Source: Limnephilus marmoratus (lineage: Eukaryota; Arthropoda; Insecta; Trichoptera; Limnephilidae). Taken from it: a DNA stretch of 64,000 nucleotides. Shown piece after piece: positions 52,169 to 59,398 of the stretch. Location: assembly GCA_917880885.1 (NCBI GenBank), contig OU862933.1, positions 8,107,452 through 8,171,451 on the forward strand, read 5' to 3'. The notes beneath the pieces were generated by a model. That model was not told the origin of the DNA and ran no database searches. It was given only the letters and a program-made list of their open reading frames with translations. The position numbers and the translations under genes were made by a program. Within the stretch, counting starts at the first letter, position 1; the number at the start of each line of letters is the position of its first letter.

Positions 52169-54741
52169 AGGAAAAACTAAACCCTTTCATACACTTCCCC
52201 AAATGATCATCTAGTGAATCCACGTTATGCAATTGCACTATATAAGTATTATAAATACAAAACAATACAAGAACAACATGTCAACCTACTAGAGACCAAA
52301 TGGGAATATAATTCACCGACTCCAGATATTTTCATATCAGAGGGTTCGGCTCTGTGGCATTTCTAATTGAACCTATAAATCCTACTGATCCCTCAATATA
52401 AATATTTAAAAAATCTTTTGTAATCCTACATGTATTTAAAATTACTGCTTTTTGCATTTTTATATACAAATTCTTTGACAAATCTAATATGCTTAAATTT
52501 TGAATCAGATTCCTAGGTATTATGCCAGTGGCCGAAATAACAAATGGTAATATTTTTATAGTCCGAGAATGCCAAATTCTTTTAATCTCATTTCCTAAAT
52601 CTGTGTATTTTCTAATTTTTTCAGAAACAGTTTTTTGAATATTACAGGAATTTGGAATAGCTACATCAATGATATAAGTTATTTTTTTAATTTTGTCATG
52701 TAAAACTATATCAGGTCTATTATGACTAATTGTTCTGTCTGTTAGTATAGTTTTATCATAATATATTTTATAAAATTCATTTTCTATAAATGAATTTGGT
52801 TCATATTCATAATAAGGTACTACATTACGGCAATCAATCAAGTTATGTTTAATTACCAAACTTTGGTGAATTATTTTTAAAACCTGATTGTGCCTAAATG
52901 TATACTCGGAAGGCGCTAATATAGAACATCCCGATATAATATGTTCTATAGTTTCGGGAAAAGCCAAACATTTTCTACATAAATCATCAATTTGATTTAT
53001 ATCTTTGATTATATGCTTTCTATAATTTTTAGTATTAATGACTCTATCTTGAATTGCAAGCATAAATCCTTCTATTTCTGCGCTCAACTCTCCAATACTC
53101 AACCATTTGTTTGACGAAAGTTTGTCAACATACGTTTGGTTGAGATAATTGAAGTGTTTTGCGTGAATAATTTTATTTGACCAGGAATTATAATAATATT
53201 ATTATTTTATAATTATATAATTATGATGATATAATCATATTTATTAATTTTTTTAATATAATTATGCAATTCATTAAAGCTACTTATTAACATTCGGAAG
53301 TAAATAAAAAAACGTTCTTCATCTTTAAGTAATTCAGGAAAAAGAATACTGAACTCTCCTTTTTCATTTCGCTCAGTGTTAATCGGATGCACCCAGTGTC
53401 TTCTTTTCTTTTTAGACTTTTCCAAAGTCAACAAAAGCAATGCTTCGTCTTCTGAAGACGAACTATCAAAATACATGTTTCACAAGGGCGGATTTAGGGG
53501 GCGGGCACGGGGACACGTGCCCCCCCCAGACGGTATTTTTGTGTACTGTGAAGATTCCATCACAGAACATACTTAGAAGTAAAAACTGTCTTAATTAAAC
53601 ATTTAATTTTTCTATTGTTTTGACACTTTCATAAACCTTCCTATACATACATGAACTTGAAGAAATAAACTTGAAGTATCATACTTCAAGTTTATTTCTA
53701 TGAGTAATTGTTGATTTTTTTGCCCGTCTGCCCCTTGTGCCCCCCCAGAAAAAAATCCTGGATCCGCCCTTGATGTTTCACGTACAAGCTTTTTGGGAAA
53801 ATGGAATGCAGAATATTTGACCGTGTGCTGTGTTAGAACTCGCGTAGAACGCAACCGGACGAACGCTAGGTGAACTCCAGTGAACGCTGAACGCTTAGCT
53901 GTCTGCGCGGTCTTATACTTGGATAACTTTACCAACACTACGTCGCTTTAGTTCGTATTTGTCCAACAGACCATTAGAAAATTTTTCAGGAGGAGACGGT
54001 TTTCTTTAATTATTTAGATAAAACATTACGATAGGTGTTTAAGATAAAGCTATTTCCGTAAAGGTAAAGGTCCAATTAGTTTAAATAATTCTTAGTTAAG
54101 TAATTAACTATCATTTTTCATACTTTGTTTTTCATTTTAAAGTGGAGATTGAACAAAAACTAAAATGGTCTATTGGACAAATAAGAACTGAGGCGACGAC
54201 TAGACAGACAGATTTTATAAAAAAATAATTGAAATTATACTAGATGTCAAAGGTAGAAAGAAGTAAATTTGTTACAAAAACCACAAATTTATTCTCAGAG
54301 GATCTCGGCATATAAGTGTATAAACCTATTCACGGTCACAATTTTACTTGCGAGACTATCGACACCAAGGCACTATTATTACTATTATAGTGCACACTTT
54401 TTATTCATTGTAATTACAACATTGCAAATATTACCAACCAACACAGGCTTACACCTAATATGATGAAAACCTCAGGTAAAAAATAACCTTTGCCCATGTA
54501 AACAAAAGCAGCACGACAACTGAGGCCATCATGGAGGTTAAATGGCTTCAACGAAGTGCAAAATATTAGAATGACTTACTTTTAAGAATCTTCTGTACAG
54601 AAATCTTATGCCTTCTATCTGGAATGGCTTTAGCAGCCTCACATAGTTGCCATCAATTGTTACGTCTTTACTTGTTTTAGAGTCAGTTGATTTGGATAGA
54701 TAAAGAGAAGTGGTTCTCATCCCCAAATCAAAGCACACCAT
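36883..54741 (-). CDS. SNF2 N-lobe-only protein, SuUR-like or ERCC6L2-like
   Basis: Five coding exons on the minus strand (54741-54580, 51218-51032, 43211-43042, 42440-42228, 37668-36883), all GT-AG and phase-consistent, encode 505 residues. The N-terminal half is an SNF2/SWI2 ATPase first lobe: Q-motif-like LLKPFQIEGIRFLY, Walker A NDEGGLGKTVQT, motif Ia LILCH, motif II IIVVDNLD (DEAH/DEGH lost), motif III WLTSANLQ (LTGTPxQN lost) and block IV-adjacent WLLRRTAASVASQLP. The second helicase lobe (motifs IV-VI) is absent; the frame goes straight into a 261-residue tail with an NLS-like KRKGK...KIKRSK and four SUMO-consensus sites. Drosophila SuUR, a late-replication chromatin protein, is known to have a similarly degenerate lone N-lobe, so an orthologous role is my leading inference. 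A decaying ERCC6L2 paralogue is the alternative. ATP hydrolysis is unlikely; nucleotide binding is possible. Confidence 0.7.
38006..39406. mobile_element. RTE-like 3'-end repeat carrying a family B insertion
   Basis: The left edge ttactagctgacccagaaac resembles a common insect RTE/SINE 3'-end phrase. The right part 39290-39400 carries aaaatcggtccagccatttc and ends in (ta)n, the matching partner. Between them lies the long-TIR element 38081-38943. All of this is within the last intron of the SNF2-like gene. Confidence 0.45.
38081..38943. mobile_element. long-TIR element (family B), copy 2
   Basis: Inverted arms of about 190 bp share aatgcagattctgcc(aaa) edges and ttcacttgcgaaccgac/ggttcatgaagtgaaat inner parts. 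The core has gccaacttcgtgggataa and a 90-bp tandem duplication (38390-38570, gtatgttatctttactttaa twice). Related to 10301-13140 and 62322-62914. Confidence 0.7.
39407..39790. mobile_element. TA-flanked MITE, 384 bp
   Basis: TIRs of about 55 bp share gtgtcc(a/g)gaaactcgtagt and acaagcg, flanked by TA at both ends, suggesting a Tc1/mariner-type target. The interior is AT-rich and non-coding. Confidence 0.7.
40092..41334 (+). mobile_element. 5'-truncated LINE in last intron of SNF2-like gene
   Basis: RT frame followed by a short 3' UTR and A14 at 41321-41334. It lies antisense to the host gene. The EN domain and first RT blocks are missing. Confidence 0.85.
40106..41233 (+). pseudogene. LINE reverse transcriptase, 375 codons
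   Basis: Visible blocks: VIYTDFAKAFDRVDHDVL, GIPQGSNLGPLLFLILIDDI, LLFADDLKLL (catalytic FADD), FNVKKCVTMTYTR and DLGVTFDPKL, then a C-terminal region with RSKLEYASAVWAPYQ. No internal stop. The group is Jockey-superfamily-like, clearly different from the 1205 and 28587 elements. It is truncated at the 5' end, hence inactive. Confidence 0.85.
41549..41719. mobile_element. Harbinger-type MITE
   Basis: TTA on both sides (3-bp duplication typical of PIF/Harbinger). TIRs gggggcatacattaatta and taattaatggatgccccc. G-runs are internal. The same family is at 56666-56825. Confidence 0.8.
42228..42440 (-). CDS. SNF2 N-lobe gene, exon 4
   Basis: Acceptor tcatctag|GATGAT and donor acagat|gtaagt; exactly 71 codons. 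Encodes DDKKKLYKSLDWVSGNRVGN, then WLLRRTAASVASQLPIRTD, which aligns with the SNF2 region just after motif III (W-x-LRRT...LP) of RAD54/ERCC6L2 relatives. Confidence 0.8.
42485..42840. repeat. inverted pair of tRNA-derived SINE-like units
   Basis: The minus-strand unit (42545-42619) reads like a degenerate tRNA with A-box-like tggccaaattgaataagg and B-box-like tttcgagttcc. The plus-strand unit has a perfect T-arm-like ctgggttcgagtcccag (42730-42746). Their shared 3' parts (tttttatttttctg, cgtttaaattattag) are mirror images. No intact cloverleaf, so no functional tRNA is called. Confidence 0.5.
43042..43211 (-). CDS. SNF2 N-lobe gene, exon 3 (degenerate motifs II and III)
   Basis: Acceptor tttttcag|ATGTTT and donor caa|gtaagt; 56 codons. 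Contains KWDIIVVDNLD, where DEAH/DEGH is expected, and KLWLTSANLQ, where LTGTPxQN is expected. The surrounding hydrophobic strands are kept, so the fold, but not the chemistry, looks conserved. Confidence 0.85.
43410..44573. mobile_element. hAT-like element
   Basis: Duplication cagatacg/cagataca (7 of 8) and termini cagtggcggctcgag and ggagaaccgtcactg. It splits the phrase gcagcagatac of the zinc-finger repeat. The interior has no transposase remnant that I can read. 44040-44330 is GC-richer and unassigned. Confidence 0.6.
44589..44754. mobile_element. short hAT-like MITE with G/C tracts
   Basis: Starts cagtggcgtagctaggc and ends gctaagctactg; contains C12 and a C20-type tract around tggcacc(c)ggggcgg. 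Target duplication is not clear. Confidence 0.5.
45330..47616 (+). mobile_element. 5'-truncated LINE, frameshifted, with A-tail
   Basis: RT sequence from 45344 to 47325 in two frames, a 3' UTR and A20+ at about 47595-47616. It lies in intron 2 of the SNF2-like gene, antisense to it. Confidence 0.85.
45344..47325 (+). pseudogene. LINE ORF2 remnant (linker, RT, C-terminal region)
   Basis: The first frame (45344-46510) has the pre-RT linker, NSKTPGIDLI, NYRPISLLPALEKILEKYI, LFIDFSKAFDT and SGVPQGSILGPKLYIIYV. A frameshift near 46430 moves the catalytic block RRFIFADDTALVVSNENPE into another frame, which continues through YLGIIVDNNFKWDKQ and LRYGIRTWGHAS to a stop at 47325. The endonuclease is missing. 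The loss is therefore both a 5' truncation and a frameshift. Confidence 0.85.
47676..47792 (+). repeat. cluster of tgcgggac repeats
   Basis: The octamer (a)tgcgggac occurs seven times in about 110 bp at irregular spacing, partly as tgcgggacggt and its complement gtcccgca. It may be the subterminal region of an unrecognised DNA transposon. A single further copy is at 43267. Confidence 0.55.
48208..49002. mobile_element. TIR element with THAP-domain exon remnant
   Basis: Ends ggctagctttacactcacaa and (complement) ggctaacttta cactcgtaa, about 20 of 22 positions equal. A frame at 48442-48530 reads VPKCAVAKCQKLKDGCFHRI followed by FF, the first part of a THAP zinc finger (C-x4-C), and ends at a gtaagt donor. 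THAP-containing TIR elements suggest a P-element relative. No clean target duplication was seen. Confidence 0.5.
48442..48530 (+). pseudogene. THAP-domain first exon fragment
   Basis: About 29 codons, with CAVAKC as the first zinc ligand pair and FHRIFF as the characteristic F-x-F region. The downstream C-x2-H pair is not found in the window. The phase ends at aaaatta|gtaagt, a plausible donor. A start codon is missing in the expected place (ata gta before CAV). Confidence 0.45.
49322..49700. repeat. dispersed repeat C, copy 2
   Basis: Same unit as 33040-33480; starts taaaaacccgctctgcaggt and contains caggcaatgacgtcatatat. The class is unknown. Confidence 0.65.
49752..49876 (+). repeat. 64-bp tandem duplication
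   Basis: gcgtaacacgcggcgtcaga through cttaaatttcaaagg occurs twice, with copies starting at 49757 and 49821 and identical over about 60 bp, so this is a recent tandem duplication. Confidence 0.9.
49951..50743. mobile_element. hAT element with TATCGATA-rich ends
   Basis: Perfect 8-bp duplication acccacga (49943-49950 and 50744-50751). TIRs taggcatgtcgaaagt and (complement) taggcttgttgaaaaa. Both subterminal zones are packed with atatcgatatatcgat, that is, repeated TATCGATA palindromes. The interior is non-coding. Confidence 0.85.
51032..51218 (-). CDS. SNF2 N-lobe gene, exon 2 (Walker A)
   Basis: Acceptor cttttccag|GGTGGC. The donor gatgaag|gttact is the best phase-1 site and matches the next acceptor, giving 62 codons plus 1 base; gttact is weaker than the other donors, so this border is the least certain. 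Encodes GGGVILNDEGGLGKTVQT with the Walker A lysine and motif Ia TLILCHEDTINHW. Confidence 0.75.
51525..51568 (-). ncRNA. hammerhead ribozyme-like fold, GAAA box mutated
   Basis: On the minus strand: helix I TTGTC/GACAA, CUGAAGA, helix II GGTTG/CAACC, then AAAAC in place of GAAAC, helix III AC/GU and GUC. Losing the first G of GAAA should abolish the general base, so the copy is predicted inactive. Confidence 0.5.
51607..51650 (+). ncRNA. hammerhead ribozyme (minimal type I), intact core
   Basis: Helix I TTTGTC/GACAAA (6 bp), CUGAAGA, helix II GGTTG-tgtt-CAACC (5 bp), GAAAC, helix III A-U and C-G closing a UG loop, and the cleavage triplet GUU. Every invariant core position is present in the order found in Penelope-element ribozymes. 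The two-pair helix III is typical of that family, which is thought to work as a dimer. Confidence 0.7.
52093..52166 (+). repeat. 74-base poly-A tract
   Basis: An uninterrupted A run from 52093 to 52166. It lies at the 3' side of the minus-strand LINE, so in LINE sense it is poly-T. The 91-codon poly-Phe frame across it is an artefact. Confidence 0.9.
52170..53175 (-). mobile_element. R4/Dong-like LINE 3' half with restriction-like endonuclease
   Basis: Open minus-strand sequence from about 53175 to 52332, then a 3' UTR ending near 52170 in ...gaaagggtttagtttttcc. The RT domain is lost; zinc knuckle and endonuclease remain. A second copy is at 21068-21613. The tail sequence gggggaaaatttaacccgga lies beyond the poly-T in both copies. 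Confidence 0.75.
52332..53102 (-). pseudogene. LINE C-terminal zinc knuckle and PD-(D/E)xK endonuclease
   Basis: 256 codons. CRKCLAFPETIEHIISGC is the C-x2-C...H-x4-C knuckle of R2-group LINEs. NRPDIVLHDKIKKITYIIDV then AIP is the PD...(D/E)xK-like catalytic core, followed by EKIRKYTDLGNEIKRIW. The open frame extends upstream without stop to about 53175. Without RT it is inactive. The group name is from the motif pattern; R2, R4 or Dong are all possible. Confidence 0.8.
53213..53476 (-). pseudogene. Harbinger (HARBI1-like) transposase N-terminal fragment
   Basis: Begins MYFDSSSSEDEALLLL and contains RRHWVHPINTERNEKGEF and RFFIYFRMLISSFNELHNYI. This is the N-terminal signature of PIF/Harbinger nucleases (W-V-H-P...E-R...G...F-x-L...D-x-x-x-F...R-M). 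The frame ends in AT-rich DNA where the LINE inserted, so the DDE core is missing. A hAT MITE landed at its start codon. Confidence 0.8.
53483..53772. mobile_element. hAT MITE with internal palindrome
   Basis: Perfect 8-bp duplication atgtttca (53475-53482 and 53773-53780), TIRs caagggcggatttaggg and cctggatccgcccttg. It is the same family as 23857-24015 but about 130 bp longer. The extra part contains a perfect palindrome with 19-bp arms around one base (53661-53699). Confidence 0.9.
53941..54199. mobile_element. short TIR MITE
   Basis: TIRs around gttcgtatttgtccaacaga then ccatt, and the complement of aaaatggtctattggacaaa then taagaac, match at about 30 of 34 positions. The AT-rich interior has no coding sequence. 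Confidence 0.65.
54580..54741 (-). CDS. SNF2 N-lobe gene, exon 1
   Basis: ATG at 54741-54739 (context gcgATGg), 54 codons and donor cttaaa|gtaagt. MVCFDLGMRTTSLYLSK precedes YVRLLKPFQIEGIRFLYRRF, the helix before Walker A. The short distance from Met to the KPFQ block agrees with a SuUR-type N terminus. An in-frame open stretch continues upstream without an ATG, so an earlier 5' exon remains possible. Confidence 0.75.
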
Positions 54742-55653
54742 CGCACACGCCTTTGAATAAAAATGGCTTAGTTTGGAATACAAGAAACATTGACTGATTA
54801 ATGTTATTTTAGCAGCAACAACAAACCTTCAATAAACAAATAATTAGGAGGGCACTTGTTGGTTCACACGATTCAAAATTGACAAGGTCATGATGAGAAT
54901 ATACAACATTTCAAGATAGAATAACGCTAAAAACACCGAGAAGCTTGTTTTATAAACTTCAATATCATTGAATTCTTGCATTTTGTCGTTTCATTTAACT
55001 ACATGAGATGTTTACACCAGAAATTAAACTATTTATTTTAATCGATTCACTGACAGCTGACACTTCATACCCAAAACAGAATTAGAGCCACATTATAACA
55101 TTGTGAAGTACAATATTATTATCGCAGAAGTAGAATAGAAATATTTAGTATGGTCCATTCTCATTCGGTATATTTACAGAAATGTACTCACGAACTGCCA
55201 CATTTGACAATTGAAGAGCGGCTGTAGTTTCGCCAGGCGCACATAATGATCATTTTGCCAAAATAGATCTTATGCTACCAGTGCAGAGGGTGTATAAAAA
55301 TATATATATTACAATAAAATCGTTAGATCCCAACCAGAAGTGCTGTAAAAAAACACCATTTTAAAGCCTATTTTTTTTGTAGTTTTATGGTTACAGGATT
55401 CTAATTATGATTCTAATATTACCGGTTATGGTAAAAAATCTAATGGATACCCTTCTCAAAATAATCACAGTGACATTTTTATGAGGGTATCCAATCTTAA
55501 AAATATGAACCGTGGACCAATAATGAATGTGTTTTTTATTCTCTCCCGGGGTATCGATACCTGGGGGGTTTTACCCAGGTTTTCTCAACTTCTAAAAAAC
55601 GAGACCAACAATAAATATAACCCACATGAGCATTAGGTCATAGAAATAGGAGC
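54742..55653. promoter_or_regulatory. upstream region of the SNF2-like gene
   Basis: Non-coding DNA 5' of exon 1. No TATA box or initiator can be picked out with confidence. It ends at the border of the 4.26-kb hAT element, so the promoter is expected within about 900 bp of exon 1. Confidence 0.3.
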
Positions 55654-56277
55654 TAGAAGTGTGTCGTTCCGGTCGGAATTAATCCAATGATTCCGAATCT
55701 GAATGCGTTTGATTCGCTCCGAGTTTGCATAATGTAATGAATCGATTCCGGAGTCACTCGCACTCTCTCATTCGGGACTCGAGAACCGTAATCACTATGG
55801 CTGATGAAAATATTTTTCAAAAACAAATAGCATTATCTCGTAGTCAAAAGATAGTAACGAGCATTGCTTTTTACCCTTTGTTGGTCTGCACGGACCAAAT
55901 ATGGCTTCTAGCAAGTCCACGTCTACGAACTTACGTGTAATTATTAGTTTTATGAATATCATTTTTCAAACACAAATATTCTCTGGAAATCTGCACTTTA
56001 TAAAGGAAAGACAAGGCTTTTGAATATATTCAATAGCGCAATATGTGGATATTTGAATTTTTCTTCAGGAATTACTTTAAAATTTAGAACATGTGATAAA
56101 ATTATAAAGGATATAGAATAGGAGCGGATAAATAAAAAATTAGAATCATGCCTAAGCTAAAATTCCCCTCCTGTATCCATTGTAATTTTATCACATGTTT
56201 TAAAGTAAAATTTGTACTCGTATTTATTCTGTACTATACTCTAATATTATTCCTAATCCAATACTCCTACGCAAATG

Positions 56278-56490
56278 TGAACGGTAGAAGAAGTCGAAGA
56301 CGCCCGAGCAAGACATGGCACGACCAAGTGAATCAGATACTTGAGTCAGGCCATGTCGTGAGTCAGAATAATAGAAGAGCATGTATGAGATGATGTATGA
56401 ATGTGAATGGGGCAAGGAGTGTGTGCCAAGACCGAGATGTTTTGTGGTCCGTCCTCTCTGCCTACCCCTGTGGAAAACGTTGTAATGGTT
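56278..56490 (+). mobile_element. RTE-type LINE 3' fragment
   Basis: The coding end reads NGRRSRRRPSKTWHDQVNQI, then RRACMR and (with shifts) a C-terminal DRDV and LSAYPCGKRC. This is the C terminus of an RTE/Jockey-type RT and resembles GRRRVGRPKLRW of the 28587 element. An inverted copy is at 56845-57020. Confidence 0.65.
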
Positions 56491-56665
56491 AGTTAGTTTG
56501 TTATATAAAATATGTATCCTTTTAAAATCTAACATTGCAAATATCATGTTACCTTAAATATAATAATAAAATTAATAATTCGTAAATTTCAAATATAACA
56601 TAAATATCTGTACAGTTCTCATAAAGGCGACAAAGGATATCACGCATCTCAACTAACTAACTAAG

Positions 56666-56825
56666 GGGGCATACATTAATTACGTGAGCTGAGCAGTTTT
56701 TATTCCGATCTAGACCCCCCCCCTTGGTGAGATAAATTTAGGCCACTTCGTATATTCTTTTCAAGTAACGTGAGATTTTGCTGGACCCCCCCCTTTTTGA
56801 ACTCACGTAATTAATGAATGCCCCA
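56666..56825. mobile_element. Harbinger-type MITE
   Basis: TIRs gggggcatacattaattacg and cgtaattaatgaatgcccc. Inner parts (tctagaccccccccc, taacgtgagattttgctgga) match the MITE at 41549-41719 in the opposite orientation. Confidence 0.75.
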
Positions 56826-56837
56826 TAACCAACCATC

Positions 56838-57290
56838 ATGCCATTCTCCGCAGGGGTAGGCAGAGAGGACGGACCGCCAAACAACTCGGTCTTGGCACAC
56901 ACTCCTTGCCTCACTCACATTCATACATCGTCTCAAACATACTCTTCTTTTGACATTTTACTCAAGTATCTGATTCACTTGATCGTGCCATGTCCTCCCC
57001 GGGCGTCCCCGACTTCTTCCACCATTCACATTTTGCCATATATTCTTCTTCCACTACAATCTTCGTCCATTCGCTCTACATGCCCAAACCATCCAAAGGT
57101 CCCCTTCCTAATCTTACTCATTATGCTTAGATCAGCCTTATATTCTTGGCGGATCTCCACATTTCTCACAGGATATCATACACATACGCTTCAGGGACCT
57201 CATTTCAACAGCATTCAGTTTACTTTCATCCTTCCCCTGCCAGTTCCATGCCTCAGTGCTATACAAGTTACAAGGACTCAATTGTTCATA
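56838..57290 (-). mobile_element. RTE-type LINE 3' fragment, inverted
   Basis: Reverse complement of the 56278-56490 sequence over the aggggtaggcagagaggacg and cttggcacacactccttgcc blocks, then further RT C-terminal sequence. The 173-codon plus-strand frame over it is an antisense shadow. Confidence 0.65.
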
Positions 57291-57476
57291 AGTTTCAAAT
57301 ACAACGTAAATATCTTAAACAGTTCTCATGAAGCCGACAAAGGATATCACTCATCTTAAACAGATTTTTATTAGCTATATAAAGATAAGACTTCTCAAAA
57401 TAATAATCTCTTAATAAACAATAACATGTTAATGTAAACACACGCCCGGCTACGGCACGACACTAACGGTTCCATG

Positions 57477-57637
57477 CCAACTCAGAATGAAACCAACTCA
57501 GAAAGGTCATTAAAGGCTATGAAAAAATTATTTTAAAATAGCCGGTAACCCTAACCTATTTAACCATTTTTTAAATATTTTTTATCATCACTCTTACCGA
57601 CCTTTCTGAGGTGGTTCTGAGTTGGCCGGTCACCGAC
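57477..57637. mobile_element. short TIR MITE
   Basis: Inverted ends gccaactcagaatgaaacca then actcagaaaggtc, and gacctttctgaggtggttct then gagttggcc, around a 90-bp AT-rich core. Confidence 0.65.
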
Positions 57638-58111
57638 ACTAACACATAAACACATTGAAGCTCATCATGAGACTGTATTGTATTGAATAGCGGTGACAAA
57701 AAAGTTCGATGTTCGATGAGATTTGAAAGGTTTATTGGAATAGAAAATATAACTAAAAACTAACTGTAATAAAAAGGCCTTAGGGCTTGTGCGCACTAGT
57801 GGCCAGCCGCGTAGGCGGTCAACCGCGTGGCCAGCCGCGTTTTTATTTTAATATACAACCGCCATATCTGTACGCACTAGGCGGTTGGGGTTTAGTTCGC
57901 TGCTAGCTGCTGCTGAGTTGTCCCACTAGCCATTTTGACACAGAAAAAAGTTGAAATTTAAAAACGCGAAGCTATGTGGAATTGTGAAGGAGCAGCATAT
58001 AAGAACAGTGAATTGAAACTCAAACAATGGGAAGAGTTAATGGATATTTTTGGAAACAAAGATATGTCGATAATACAAAAAAAATCTTGGTATGCATTAA
58101 TTTAAATTTGG

Positions 58112-58430
58112 GAGGTGGGTAGGGGTACCGCCGCACCGGGAACAATTTATTGGATAACCAACACCTGATCCATAGATTAATCCAATTGATTCGTTACGTT
58201 TGATGACTTAGTAGATGTGCCCGGGTTCATGGGTCCGGGTCTTGGCGGCGGGTGTGTCTGCCCACCAGCTTGTAACCTCTCAAGCAGTACTCTTTTGGAA
58301 CATCGCCCTGCACCGCACTGGGAGGGATGGATTCATACGTTCGTCACTCCTAGACCCAATGACCCCCATATTCCTACCCACCCCTTGCAGGTACCTTATC
58401 CTTCACTTCCTCTCCTTACAATAAATTATA
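58112..58430 (+). repeat. dispersed repeat A, diverged copy
   Basis: Starts gggaggtgggtaggggtacc and ends in the pyrimidine-rich ccttatccttcacttcctct. It lacks the terminal hairpin found at 26672-27016. Two overlapping frames (58215-58468) are chance readings. Confidence 0.65.
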
Positions 58431-58464
58431 ATTATAATGTGTATAATTATAATTTATTGTATTA

Positions 58465-58511
58465 TTAAAACCCTGAAAAAGTGAGCGTTGCTCATGAAAC
58501 ATGTCGGTTTT
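58465..58511 (+). ncRNA. hammerhead ribozyme-like fold, G8 mutated
   Basis: Helix I AAAACC/GGTTTT (6 bp), helix II GTGAGC-gtt-GCTCAT, GAAAC, helix III AC/GU and GUC are all present, but the core reads CUGAAAA where CUGANGA is needed. The lost G is the general acid, so this copy should be inactive. Confidence 0.55.
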
Positions 58512-58651
58512 TATAAACAATAAAAGTGGTAAAAACTAAGTATTTTAGTAATTTGAATTCAGTAAATACTATTGTGTGCTACTTTTTTATGTTGAATCCA
58601 TATTAAAATTAAAATTAAAACATTACTACAATTAAATATTATTATTTTATC

Positions 58652-59002
58652 TTACCTAAGTGTTATCACTAATTTTTCTTCGGGTTTAATGCAATCACGA
58701 AACCGTGTATCTTGTCCTTTAATAGAGTCGTATAAAGCTTTCAGCAATTCTTCAAATGACGCAACACTCATTCTAACAACCAAAAATTTATCTTCATGCT
58801 TTTTCAGTTCTTGAAAACAAATTGCGAACTGGCCAGATTCGTAACGTGTTTGCAGTAAAGGATGAATCCAATATTTTCTATTTTTTGTCCTGGGTTGCTG
58901 TCGTAGATGGTACAAATAAATAACACTAGCGACCTCGACGGCGTCCATTTTATTACTGACGATACAACGCAGTTTTATGCTTACCGCGGTTGAACCGCGC
59001 AA
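58652..59002 (-). pseudogene. Harbinger (HARBI1-like) transposase N-terminal fragment
   Basis: 116 codons with NRKYWIHPLLQTRYESGQFA, HEDKFLVVRMSVASFEELLK and KPEEKLVITLR. This is the same N-terminal signature as the 53213 fragment, from a different subfamily. The frame reaches a plausible donor-like ttag|gtaagat near 58650, and the DDE core is not found. Confidence 0.8.
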
Positions 59003-59155
59003 AGCGGTTTGTTAGTAGGCGGCTAGCCGCGCGGTTGACCGCCTACGCGGCTGGCCGCTAGTGCGTACATAGCCTAACTGTAGAAAAAAATCAGTTTTAT
59101 AAAATGAATATTTTACTTTGAACATTTACTAGTACTCCGGCTTTTGTTGAGAACA

Positions 59156-59398
59156 CCAGGCCCCCTAGCATGGTCGATCGATATAGGTTTTATCGAAAAT
59201 GTCGGTAACTTGTCGTCGCTCCCGAGCACGACTGCAGGCCGCTAATGAAGAAATAACAGTTAACATGAAATAAAGTAGGAACCCTTAGTCGTTGTGAACT
59301 ATTGTTTGTTCGTTAACGGACTGCAGTCGTGCTCGGGAGCGATGACAAGTTACCGACATTTTCGATAAAACCTATATCGATCGACCATGCTAGGACCC
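59156..59398. mobile_element. foldback MITE
   Basis: Inverted arms of about 75 bp: tagcatggtcgatcgatata, ggttttatcgaaaatgtcgg and gctcccgagcacgactgcag with their complements at 59323-59398. The interior is non-coding. Confidence 0.8.

Larger units (their letters stand above)
51777..53930 (-). mobile_element. PIF/Harbinger-like element with nested insertions
   Basis: Ends gcccgcgcagacagcaagcg and (complement) gaccgcgcagacagctaagc match. The minus-strand transposase remnant is at 53213-53476. The element is interrupted by an R4/Dong-like LINE (about 52093-53175) and a hAT MITE (53483-53772). TAA/TTA borders flank the TIRs. Confidence 0.7.
57784..59077 (-). mobile_element. PIF/Harbinger-like element
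   Basis: TIRs of about 50 bp: gcgcactagtggccagccgc then gtaggcggtcaaccgcg, and the inverted partner ending gcggctggccgctagtgcg. The motif ggccagccgcg recurs. The minus-strand transposase remnant is at 58652-59002. A repeat A copy (58112-58430) and a Penelope fragment (58440-58560) are inserted within. Confidence 0.75.

Noticed and set aside
51990..52265. 91-codon minus-strand frame with a poly-Phe core
   Set aside because: It is a translation of the 74-base A tract.
56838..57359. 173-codon plus-strand frame as a host gene
   Set aside because: It is antisense to an RTE LINE C-terminal fragment that also exists in the opposite orientation at 56278-56490.
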